Below are positions 1 to 4,905 of a stretch of 7,272 bases of DNA, piece after piece. The stretch's first letter is position 1, and each line of letters opens with the position of its first letter. The translations under genes were made by a program, and so were the position numbers. A model generated the notes under the pieces. It searched no databases and was not told where the DNA came from. It saw nothing but the letters and a program-made list of their open reading frames with translations. The stretch is from an uncultured bacterium (GTDB lineage Bacteria > Cyanobacteriota > Vampirovibrionia > Gastranaerophilales > Gastranaerophilaceae): positions 1 to 7,272 of the forward strand of contig USHE01000093.1 of assembly GCA_900554385.1 (NCBI GenBank), read 5' to 3'.

Positions 1-1
1 C

Positions 2-775
2 GAAGTCGCAAAACTTGCATTGGAAAAACTTATTGTCGACGGCCGTATCCACCCTGTCCGCATTGAAGAAATGGTAGAAAAAGCCAACGAAGAAATCGAA
101 AAGAAAATCAGGAACGAAGGCGAAAATGCAGCTCTAGATATGGGAGTTATGGGCTTAAACAAAGAATTAATAAAAACCCTCGGACGTCTTTATTACAGAA
201 CAAGCTACGGTCAAAACGTATTAAAACACTCACTTGAAGTAGGTCATATTGCAGGAATGCTTGCCGCAGAACTCGGTGCAAATGTAGCCGTGGCAAAACG
301 TGCAGGACTTCTGCACGACATAGGCAAAGCAGTAGATCAAACTCAGGAAGGAACACATATTCAACTCGGGGTTGAACTTGCTGCCAGATACGGAGAAAAA
401 CCTGAGGTTATCCATGCTATTGAAGCACACCACGATGATGTTGTGGCTAACACAATTGAGGCAGTTCTCGTGAAAGTTGCAGACGCTATTTCAGCAGGCA
501 GACCCGGCGCAAGACGAGATACACTCGAAATTTACATCAAACGTCTACAGAAAATTGAAGAAATCGTTAACAGCTTTAACGGTATTAAACAATCTTTTGC
601 AGTTCAAGCGGGCAGAGAAGTTAGAATTATAGTTCAAGCCGAAATATTTGATGATTTAGCATCTCAAAGACTTGCAAGAGATGTTGCAAAACGTATTGAG
701 GATGAACTCGATTATCCTGGTCAAATCAGAGTTACGGTAGTCAGAGAATTCAGAACAACAGAAATTGCAAAATAA
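2..775 (+). CDS. rny: Ribonuclease Y, C-terminal part (5' end outside the window)
   Basis: The reading frame is open from base 2, so this is the last 257 residues of a longer protein (RNase Y is normally a little over 500 aa); the membrane anchor, coiled coil and most of the KH domain lie upstream. The family is a membrane-bound, metal-dependent endoribonuclease that initiates mRNA decay. The fragment opens with LIVDGRIHPVRIEEMVEK, typical of the end of the KH region, followed by the HD domain. Its metal ligands are visible: His in KHSLEVGHIAG (about base 227), the His-Asp pair in LLHDIGKA (314-319), the His pair in EAHHDD and Asp in VKVADAISAGRPGARR. The C-terminal RNase Y tail ends DYPGQIRVTVVREFR. 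ymdB follows, the same neighbour pair as ymdA-ymdB of Bacillus subtilis, but a terminator separates the two here. Identification is secure; only the start is unknown. Confidence 0.97.
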   Translation, partial: EVAKLALEKLIVDGRIHPVRIEEMVEKANEEIEKKIRNEGENAALDMGVMGLNKELIKTLGRLYYRTSYGQNVLKHSLEVGHIAGMLAAELGANVAVAKRAGLLHDIGKAVDQTQEGTHIQLGVELAARYGEKPEVIHAIEAHHDDVVANTIEAVLVKVADAISAGRPGARRDTLEIYIKRLQKIEEIVNSFNGIKQSFAVQAGREVRIIVQAEIFDDLASQRLARDVAKRIEDELDYPGQIRVTVVREFRTTEIAK

Positions 776-776
776 C

Positions 777-806
777 AAAACTACCCTCATAATGAGGGTA
801 GTTTTT
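777..806 (+). terminator. Intrinsic terminator after rny
   Basis: The arms AAAACTACCCTCAT (777-790) and ATGAGGGTAGTTTT (792-805) are perfect reverse complements, giving a stem of up to 14 bp with a tight loop around base 791. The 3' arm runs directly into a GTTTTT tract (801-806). It begins 2 nt after the rny stop codon and ends 26 nt before the ymdB start. Because the stem is A-rich at its 5' base and T-rich at its 3' base, it could also work in the other direction, but no minus-strand gene reads into it. Confidence 0.93.
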
Positions 807-832
807 AACAAAAATTATTACAAGGAAAGAGT

Positions 833-1654
833 ATGAGCGCAGATAAAAAATTAATAAAAATTTTATTTTTCGGAGATATGGTAGGAAAACCCGGACGTAT
901 TGCCGTAAAGAATTTTCTTGCCAAAAACCGCGACTCGTATGACTTTATAATAGCTAACGTTGAAAATGCATCACACGGATTTGGTCTTACTGAAAAAAAT
1001 TATAACGATATCTCTGATTTCGGAGTTGACGCAATGACCTCCGGAAATCACATTTGGGATAAGAGAGAGATTTTTAACTACATCGAAAATGCTGATAAGC
1101 TTTTGCGTCCTATAAATTATCCAAGAGGTTCTCACGGTTCTGGCAGCAGAATTTTTGAAAAAAACGGGATTAAAATAGGAGTAATAAGCGTTCTCGGCAG
1201 AGTCTTTATGAACCTTGTAGACTCGCAGTGGGAATGCGTTAAAGAAGAAATTCAAAAAATCAAAAAACTTACACCAATCGTAATTATAGATTTTCATGCA
1301 GAAGCAACAGCAGAAAAAATTTGTTTTGGAAGATACTGCTCAGAACTTGGAGTAAGCGCATTTTTCGGAACGCATACTCACGTTCAAACAGCAGACGAAA
1401 GTATTATTAACAATATGGGATACATTACAGACGCCGGTTTTTGCGGAGCTACAGACAGTGTTATCGGAATGGAATACAAAACATCCCTCAACCGTTTTTT
1501 GACAGCTATCCCCGAACGTTATGACGTGGCAGAATGCGACACAGCTCAAATTAATGCTGTAGAAGTCGAAATAGATACAGACACAGGTTACGCAACTGCC
1601 ATTAAAAGAATTTTTTGTAGTAGAAATAATAAAGAAGAGGAAACAAGTCAATGA
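833..1654 (+). CDS. ymdB: YmdB-family 2',3'-cyclic-nucleotide phosphodiesterase (TIGR00282 metallophosphoesterase)
   Basis: This 273-aa protein matches the YmdB family over its full length (family about 260-270 aa). The family is a dinuclear metallophosphoesterase that hydrolyses 2',3'-cyclic nucleotides and in B. subtilis influences biofilm formation and motility. The metal and catalytic residues sit in the expected order: FFGDMVGKPGR (Asp15), NVENASHGFG (Glu44, Asn45), SGNHIWD (Asn72, His73), DFHAEATAEK (Asp153, His155), FGTHTHVQTAD (His181, His183), then TDAGFCGATDSVIG. The start is the ATG preceded by AAGGAAAG (822-829). Its stop overlaps the next start in an ATGA, implying translational coupling. 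It is the first gene of the unit after the rny terminator, yet no clear promoter is seen in 807-832; a promoter within the rny end or read-through would be needed. It could deal with the cyclic phosphates left by RNA decay, fitting its place next to rny. Confidence 0.95.
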   Translation: MSADKKLIKILFFGDMVGKPGRIAVKNFLAKNRDSYDFIIANVENASHGFGLTEKNYNDISDFGVDAMTSGNHIWDKREIFNYIENADKLLRPINYPRGSHGSGSRIFEKNGIKIGVISVLGRVFMNLVDSQWECVKEEIQKIKKLTPIVIIDFHAEATAEKICFGRYCSELGVSAFFGTHTHVQTADESIINNMGYITDAGFCGATDSVIGMEYKTSLNRFLTAIPERYDVAECDTAQINAVEVEIDTDTGYATAIKRIFCSRNNKEEETSQ

Positions 1655-2505
1655 AAACGGATTTGCACATTCACACCTATTACTCGGACGGTGTGTTTTC
1701 GCCCGAAAAAATAGTTGATACAGCAATCGACGTCGGACTGCAGGTTATTGCTCTGACTGACCACGATAATGTCCTATCGTACAAAGTTGCAAAAGATTAT
1801 TTAAAAAAAGAAAATAAAGAAGATAAATTAGAAATTATTCAAGGGGTTGAAATCAATACCCTCTATAAAAATTATGAAGTCCACATCCTTGGATATTTTA
1901 TGGATACAAAAAACAGCGACTTCCAAAACCTTCTAAAAACACAACTACAGGCAAGTGTTAATCAGACAAAAGAAATTATTAACCTTTTATCTAAAAAAGA
2001 AGGAATTAAAATAAAATTTGAAGACATAAAAAAACAAGTAGCTGAAGGCGGCAGTATAGGTCGTCCGCATATTGCAAAAGCAATTACAAACGCAGGCGGC
2101 ACAAGCAACGTTATGGAGGCGTATGCAAAATATTTTCATGACGACTCTCCGGTTTATATAAGAAGAAAAACCGTATCTCCCCATGATGCAGTTGAAATAA
2201 TATACGATGCAGGAGGAATTCCTGTTATCGCACACCCGCACGACATTGATATTGCCGAATCTTTAATCAAAGAACTTATGTCATACGGGCTAAGAGGAAT
2301 TGAAGCTTACCACAGGAAACACTCTCCGGCTTGCGTTGAATATTTTTCATCAATGGCAGAAGAACTCGGACTTATTGTGACCGGTGGTTCAGACTTCCAC
2401 GCCCCTAATATTATGAACGGACAGATTATTTTAGGCAAAAACTTTGTACCTGAATGGATTTATGAAAAACTTATTCAGGAAAAAAAGTTGATAGATATGG
2501 CTTGA
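1651..2505 (+). CDS. PHP-domain phosphoesterase (TrpH/YciV/RNase AM type)
   Basis: This 284-aa protein has all the landmarks of the polymerase-and-histidinol-phosphatase (PHP) fold: DLHIHTYYSDG (His6, His8, Asp13), ALTDHDN (Asp37-His38), QGVEINT (Glu67), His78 in EVHILGY, AHPHD (His195), GIEAYH (Glu218) and GGSDFHA (Asp248, His250). The lid segment with IGRPHIAKA (His140) between the two halves marks the stand-alone TrpH/YciV branch rather than a polymerase domain. Characterised members dephosphorylate nucleoside 3',5'-bisphosphates or digest short RNAs 5' to 3' (RNase AM); which activity applies cannot be read from the sequence. The start ATG overlaps the ymdB stop (ATGA) and is preceded by AAGAAGAGG (1632-1640). 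Its position behind rny and ymdB favours a job on RNA decay products. Family assignment is secure and substrate is inferred. Confidence 0.92.
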   Translation: MKTDLHIHTYYSDGVFSPEKIVDTAIDVGLQVIALTDHDNVLSYKVAKDYLKKENKEDKLEIIQGVEINTLYKNYEVHILGYFMDTKNSDFQNLLKTQLQASVNQTKEIINLLSKKEGIKIKFEDIKKQVAEGGSIGRPHIAKAITNAGGTSNVMEAYAKYFHDDSPVYIRRKTVSPHDAVEIIYDAGGIPVIAHPHDIDIAESLIKELMSYGLRGIEAYHRKHSPACVEYFSSMAEELGLIVTGGSDFHAPNIMNGQIILGKNFVPEWIYEKLIQEKKLIDMA

Positions 2506-2512
2506 GGATCTT

Positions 2513-3142
2513 ATGAAATACAAGAGATTTTGGAAACTTGAATACTCTATAACTCTAATAGTTCTGTTTGCAATTGCGTTGCTTTGTGTTCCGGTATCAC
2601 TTCAATCCACTATGCAGGCAAAATTTATAACGCGCTGGAAAGATTGCTATAAACGTGTAGCTTATATGAAAGAAGCGATTTCTAAACAGGAAAAAGCGGA
2701 TATTCTGAAAAGCTTTAAAAGGGCGAATAATGAAGAAGATAGAGAACATCTTCTTATGAATATAATAAAACCCTACTTTAGATTAGATGAAGAAAAACTT
2801 CCAAAACGTTACCACCCGAGATATATGAACAAAAAGCGAGTAAAGCATAATGATTTTTACTACTTTGATGAAATATATTACACGGAAAATAAGATTATCG
2901 TGGGAATAAAAGATATTGACGAAGACGCATACCCGATGTTTATGATGATGTTTGATATAAATGGGAAACTCCCGCCGAATATGTGGGGAAAAGATATTTT
3001 TGGAGCTAAAATTTTTGAAGACAGAGTTGAAGCTTTCGGGGAATCTGAAACTCTTGAGAACATGAGAAAAGATTGCTCACCTGAAGGAACAGGCATAAGC
3101 TGTTCTTACTACTATAATATTGGAGGAAATTTTGTTGACTAA
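2513..3142 (+). CDS. Pilin-like (type II secretion/type IV pilus-like) single-membrane-pass protein
   Basis: The function of this 209-aa protein is not recognised with certainty. The N-terminus has basic residues, then FWKLE (6-10) and a hydrophobic run YSITLIVLFAIALLCVPVSL (11-30). This mimics the class III signal of type IV pilins and pseudopilins, where cleavage precedes Phe(+1) and Glu is at +5: F6 and E10 match, but the usual Gly at -1 is Arg5. A helical charged stretch follows (40-90), then a beta-rich part with FDINGKLPPNMWGKDIF (147-163). That pattern recalls the D-x-NG-x-x-PN-x-x-G-D-x-F signature seen in many pseudopilin-like proteins. Cys188 and Cys197 near the C-terminus could form a disulfide outside the cell. 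The start is set by TGAGGA (2503-2508), which includes the stop of the PHP gene, 7 nt upstream. It has no evident link to the nucleotide enzymes around it. A simple membrane-anchored protein that is never cleaved is the alternative. Confidence 0.6.
   Translation: MKYKRFWKLEYSITLIVLFAIALLCVPVSLQSTMQAKFITRWKDCYKRVAYMKEAISKQEKADILKSFKRANNEEDREHLLMNIIKPYFRLDEEKLPKRYHPRYMNKKRVKHNDFYYFDEIYYTENKIIVGIKDIDEDAYPMFMMMFDINGKLPPNMWGKDIFGAKIFEDRVEAFGESETLENMRKDCSPEGTGISCSYYYNIGGNFVD
3122..3126 (+). promoter_or_regulatory. Shine-Dalgarno GGAGG that fixes the LOG gene start
   Basis: GGAGG lies inside the last codons of the pilin-like gene. It is 8 nt upstream of TTG 3135 and 5 nt upstream of TTG 3132. A longer reading from TTG 3120 would place this site inside the coding sequence, so the downstream TTG, most likely 3135, is preferred. 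No ATG occurs in frame before the conserved LOG fold begins. Confidence 0.75.
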
Positions 3143-3725
3143 AAACATCTGCGTATTCGCATCACCTTGCAATTATCTTGACAAAAGCTATTACCCTGTT
3201 GCAGAAAAACTTGGAGAACTCCTCGCAAAAGCAGGATTTAACATGGTCTACGGCGGAAGTTCTTTAGGTCTGATGTGGGCTTGTGCCTCTAAAGTTAAAG
3301 AAAATAACGGAAAGATTTATGGAGTCATGCCGGAAAAATTATACAATATGGGAGTTTCTACAGACGCCTGCGTTGATTTAACGGTAACTCCATGCATGAG
3401 AACTAGAAATGCAAAAATGGATGAGCTTTCAGACGGATTAATCGCTCTGCCGGGCGGATTTGGTACACTGGAAGAACTTTCGGAAATGATTGTTCAAAAA
3501 CAACTCGGCTATAATAACAAACCTATTGTCATTTTAAATACAAACGGATTTTACAATAAGCTAATAGAATTTTTTGAAGTAATTATTAATGAAAAATTTG
3601 CAAACCACAAAATATCAGAGAATCTTTATTACATTGCAAGTACACCGGAGGATGCAGTGAATTATCTCAAAAATTACGATTACTCCGCCAAAGCGGTTAC
3701 TAGTGACGAAATATACACTCGCTGA
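3135..3725 (+). CDS. LOG-family (TIGR00730) nucleoside 5'-monophosphate phosphoribohydrolase
   Basis: This protein of 196 aa from TTG 3135 has a Rossmann-type LOG fold of normal family length. LOG enzymes hydrolyse the N-glycosidic bond of nucleoside 5'-monophosphates (cytokinin ribotides in plants, AMP and other NMPs in bacteria), releasing base and ribose 5-phosphate. Visible motifs are NICVFASPCNY at the first strand, VYGGSSLGLMWA (39-50, nucleotide-binding loop), CMRTRNAKM (87-95, phosphate-contacting Arg) and the signature PGGFGTLEE (106-114) with catalytic Glu114. The usual M-H-x-R-K motif reads M-R-T-R-N, so the Lys after the conserved Arg is Asn92 here. The gene overlaps the pilin-like gene by 8 nt and closes the ymdB operon. 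A role in nucleotide salvage would fit the upstream RNA-decay enzymes. In gut or free-living bacteria 'cytokinin' annotation should not be taken literally. Start between 3132 and 3135 is the only uncertainty. Confidence 0.9.
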   Translation: MTKNICVFASPCNYLDKSYYPVAEKLGELLAKAGFNMVYGGSSLGLMWACASKVKENNGKIYGVMPEKLYNMGVSTDACVDLTVTPCMRTRNAKMDELSDGLIALPGGFGTLEELSEMIVQKQLGYNNKPIVILNTNGFYNKLIEFFEVIINEKFANHKISENLYYIASTPEDAVNYLKNYDYSAKAVTSDEIYTR

Positions 3726-3732
3726 TAATATT

Positions 3733-3759
3733 TTGTAATATTAACGCAATTTTTACTAT
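3733..3759 (+). promoter_or_regulatory. Possible promoter of the CheD-like gene
   Basis: TTGTAA (3733-3738) and TACTAT (3754-3759) could serve as -35 and -10 boxes, with a short 15-nt spacer, giving a leader of about a dozen bases before ATG 3779. The region is very AT-rich, so such matches arise easily. The main support is that no Shine-Dalgarno sequence is seen before the gene and it looks like the start of a new unit. Confidence 0.25.
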
Positions 3760-3778
3760 GCCCGTATTTAAATAAAAT

Positions 3779-4399
3779 ATGGACAAACACATTTCTTTTA
3801 CCTCAAAGATTAATTTCGTGGATTATACAGCCTTTACAAGATTAAATCAAAAAGGTTATAATATCGGATTTCGACATGATGTTCCAAACATAATGAAAGA
3901 CAGGGATTTTTATACAATGGGAGTTAGAACCTGCACTGGCGGCGGACTTGTTATTCCTTACAGAGAAGCCGAAGGTTTCCATTTTTGGGATGATTTAACA
4001 AATATAAAAAATTTTAACGAAATAGTTAACAAGCTTTTTAGGTTTGTAAAAAATCCTGAAAGAGGATTGCTAGTCGGAAGTAAAAATCTTGAAACAAACA
4101 AATATTCTATTCCTCAATTCAAAAAATTGAAACAAGTTTTTCAGGACAGATTGCAACATTTAACCTGCTTTGAAGAACACCAACACCGAAGTTCTGAAAC
4201 AAACCTGAGTTATTCACTTGACACTGATACCTGGACAATTAACACCAGATACTGGGAAAACAAAAACCCTCATACAGTAAAAGATATAAATTCACTATTA
4301 GAAGCTTTCAAACACGTAAAAATCGCCAAAGGCGACCGACTGTTTTTTAACGGAAAAGAAGTAGACATAAAGCTCTATCCGGAAATATTTACACAATAA
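3779..4399 (+). CDS. Uncharacterised protein with CheD-like (glutamine deamidase) active-site pattern
   Basis: This 206-aa protein has no signal peptide or membrane helix. I do not recognise a named family, but residues 46-71 (Thr46-Met-Gly-Val-Arg-Thr-Cys52, then GGG, then GFHFWD with His68) closely parallel the CheD motif T-x-G-x-G-S-C followed by a His about 17 residues later. In Thermotoga CheD the catalytic residues are Thr21, Cys27 and His44; the spacings here are 6 and 16 against 6 and 17. Downstream RGLLVGSKNLETNKYSI (95-111) could correspond to CheD's FGGA...IG-x-RN segment. CheD deamidates or demethylates receptor glutamines, and the same fold occurs in toxin deamidases such as CNF1. 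No chemotaxis gene is nearby, so the target is unknown. The ATG is preceded only by AT-rich sequence with no Shine-Dalgarno. The gene converges with the minus-strand 68-aa gene. The reading frame is convincing; the CheD link is an inference. Confidence 0.75.
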   Translation: MDKHISFTSKINFVDYTAFTRLNQKGYNIGFRHDVPNIMKDRDFYTMGVRTCTGGGLVIPYREAEGFHFWDDLTNIKNFNEIVNKLFRFVKNPERGLLVGSKNLETNKYSIPQFKKLKQVFQDRLQHLTCFEEHQHRSSETNLSYSLDTDTWTINTRYWENKNPHTVKDINSLLEAFKHVKIAKGDRLFFNGKEVDIKLYPEIFTQ

Positions 4400-4420
4400 A
4401 AATAAAATGTCGTCAAGGTT

Positions 4421-4449
4421 AAAAAAATTTGCACACTATGGTTTGCAAA
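4421..4449 (-). terminator. Intrinsic terminator of the tRNA-Leu/68-aa gene unit
   Basis: On the minus strand TTTGCA (4449-4444) pairs with TGCAAA (4433-4428). After one mismatch, AC pairs with GT around a CATA loop, and seven T residues follow (4427-4421). The 5' arm and loop contain the last codons and the TAG stop (4438-4436) of the 68-aa gene, so the hairpin and coding end overlap. No matching T tract exists on the + strand, so it should stop only minus-strand transcription. Confidence 0.72.
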
Positions 4450-4642
4450 AACAGTAATAATATAATCTATTTACAACATATCTTAGGCCACGCCCCAGTT
4501 TTTCTAAAAATGTTTTTGGAGGTTCTTTAGCGGGTTCTGCAGAAATTTTAACTATAGGTACAAAATTATTACTAAAATTTTTTAAATTTTGTTCTTTTCC
4601 AACAAAACTTGAATTAAAAGTTGAAATATTTTGTACACGCAT
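4436..4642 (-). CDS. Small uncharacterised protein (68 aa) downstream of tRNA-Leu
   Basis: The protein starts MRVQNISTFNSSFVGKEQN and ends in an aromatic, Cys-containing tail (LYYYCFCKP). I do not recognise its function. It has a polar, probably unstructured first half, a Pro-rich link (AEPAKEPPKT, 35-44) and a short basic amphipathic helix (FLEKLGRGLRYVVNRLYYY, 45-63) that may touch a membrane or nucleic acid. The start ATG is preceded by GAAAGGG (4657-4651) at 8 nt, a good Shine-Dalgarno; an in-frame extension upstream would run into the tRNA and is not used. The gene begins 22 nt after the tRNA-Leu 3' end with no room for a separate promoter except within the tRNA, and ends at an intrinsic terminator, so it is probably co-transcribed with the tRNA. 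Good SD, start and terminator support a real gene; homology evidence is lacking. Confidence 0.7.
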   Translation of the reverse strand: MRVQNISTFNSSFVGKEQNLKNFSNNFVPIVKISAEPAKEPPKTFLEKLGRGLRYVVNRLYYYCFCKP

Positions 4643-4664
4643 AATACATACCCTTTCGTAAAAA

Positions 4665-4746
4665 TGTCGAAGATGGGACTCGAACCCACAAGGCGTTAAC
4701 CACATGAACCTGAATCATGCGCGTCTACCAATTCCGCCACTTCGAC
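4665..4746 (-). tRNA. tRNA-Leu (anticodon CAG)
   Basis: The 82-nt class II tRNA folds completely. The acceptor stem GTCGAAG (4746-4740) pairs with CTTCGAC (4672-4666), and the discriminator base is A (4665), as expected for Leu. The D arm is GCG...CGC with GG in the loop. The anticodon stem CATGA/TCATG encloses loop TTCAGGT with CAG at 4712-4710, reading CUG. A long variable arm follows, then a T arm with GTGGG-TTCGAGT-CCCAT. The 3' CCA is not encoded and must be added by CCA-adding enzyme. The gene is followed by TTTTTACGAAAGGG, the last bases being the Shine-Dalgarno of the 68-aa gene, so processing of the tRNA 3' end would release that mRNA. Its 5' end and upstream region are duplicated 126 bp upstream (see repeat entries). 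Confidence 0.97.
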
Positions 4747-4779
4747 ATTTCAGTTTTAGAGTTTTATTCTTTTGTCAAG
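4736..4779. repeat. Direct repeat copy 1: tRNA-Leu 5' end plus upstream region
   Basis: This copy covers the first 11 nt of tRNA-Leu and 33 nt upstream of it. Aligned without gaps with 4862-4905 it differs at only 5 of 44 positions. The upstream 21 bases (4759-4779 against 4885-4905), which contain TTGACA on the minus strand, are identical. The offset between copies is 126 bp, about one tRNA-Leu gene plus its upstream region. Confidence 0.93.
4753..4778 (-). promoter_or_regulatory. Probable tRNA-Leu promoter
   Basis: A perfect TTGACA (minus strand 4778-4773) lies about 32 nt upstream of the tRNA 5' end. The best -10 candidate is TAAAAC (4758-4753), but the spacer is only 14 nt, shorter than the normal 17. 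The conserved 21-nt block shared with the upstream copy argues that this element is functional. The -10 assignment is weak. Confidence 0.5.
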
Positions 4780-4788
4780 ATTTTTGTT

Positions 4789-4872
4789 GTCTACGTGGCG
4801 GATGTTGACTCTTGGTCAACCCTCTCCGTAAACGATTTTTAATCGTTTCCGTCGGCAGAGTGCCACTTCGAC
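4789..4872 (-). ncRNA. tRNA-Leu-like structured element (diverged tRNA copy or small RNA)
   Basis: This 84-nt segment starts with the same 11 nt as tRNA-Leu (GTCGAAGTGGC) and has the same upstream block, but the rest no longer folds as a tRNA. On the minus strand it forms a Y. A closing stem GTCGAAGTGGC/GCCACGTAGAC has 9 of 11 positions paired. One long arm has CTCT/AGAG, CCG/CGG, then AAACGATT/AATCGTTT around AAA. A second arm is GTTGAC/GTCAAC around CAAGA. Short blocks GACG, GATT, GGGTT, GAGTC, CATC and GACA occur in the same order as in the tRNA, supporting descent from it. The TTCGA loop and a standard anticodon loop are absent. It could be a tRNA pseudogene, a small RNA, or a processing decoy. 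A T-rich stretch follows on the + strand, so a + strand terminator is an alternative reading. Confidence 0.5.
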
Positions 4873-4905
4873 TTTTCTCGTTTTGAGTTTTATTCTTTTG
4901 TCAAG
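4862..4905. repeat. Direct repeat copy 2: upstream duplicate of the tRNA-Leu 5' region
   Basis: This 44-bp partner of 4736-4779 matches it at 39 of 44 positions. All five differences lie in 12 nt between the tRNA-identical 11 bases and the perfectly conserved 21-base block. The copy begins directly after the stop codon of the 199-aa gene (TAA at 4908-4906). Confidence 0.93.
4879..4904 (-). promoter_or_regulatory. Duplicated promoter-like element before the tRNA-like segment
   Basis: TTGACA (minus strand 4904-4899) is kept at the same distance (about 32 nt) from the element's GTCGAAG start as in the real tRNA gene. At the -10 position the sequence is AAAACG instead of TAAAAC, so it may be weaker or dead. 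It is immediately downstream of the 199-aa gene stop. Confidence 0.35.

Noticed and set aside
147..1726. Minus-strand reading frames opposite rny and ymdB
   Set aside because: They are Cys- and Phe-rich translations typical of antisense to real genes, without starts or motifs of their own.
3726..3743. TAATATT/AATATTA hairpin after the LOG gene as a terminator
   Set aside because: The stem is only A-T pairs and the T run (3750-3754) starts several bases after it, so it would be a poor terminator.
4643..4705. N-terminal extension of the 68-aa protein starting at 4705 on the minus strand
   Set aside because: These codons lie within the tRNA-Leu T arm, variable arm and 3' end; the good Shine-Dalgarno points to ATG 4642.
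4789..4872. Integron attC-like or other recombination site
   Set aside because: The structure has spaced inverted repeats, but the consensus GTTRRRY/RYYYAAC core boxes are absent and no integrase or cassette is present.
4736..4905. Integrated element bounded by attachment-type direct repeats at a tRNA
   Set aside because: The repeats cover the tRNA 5' end and promoter rather than the usual 3' part, and only a single non-coding 84-nt segment lies between them, so a tandem gene duplication explains it better.
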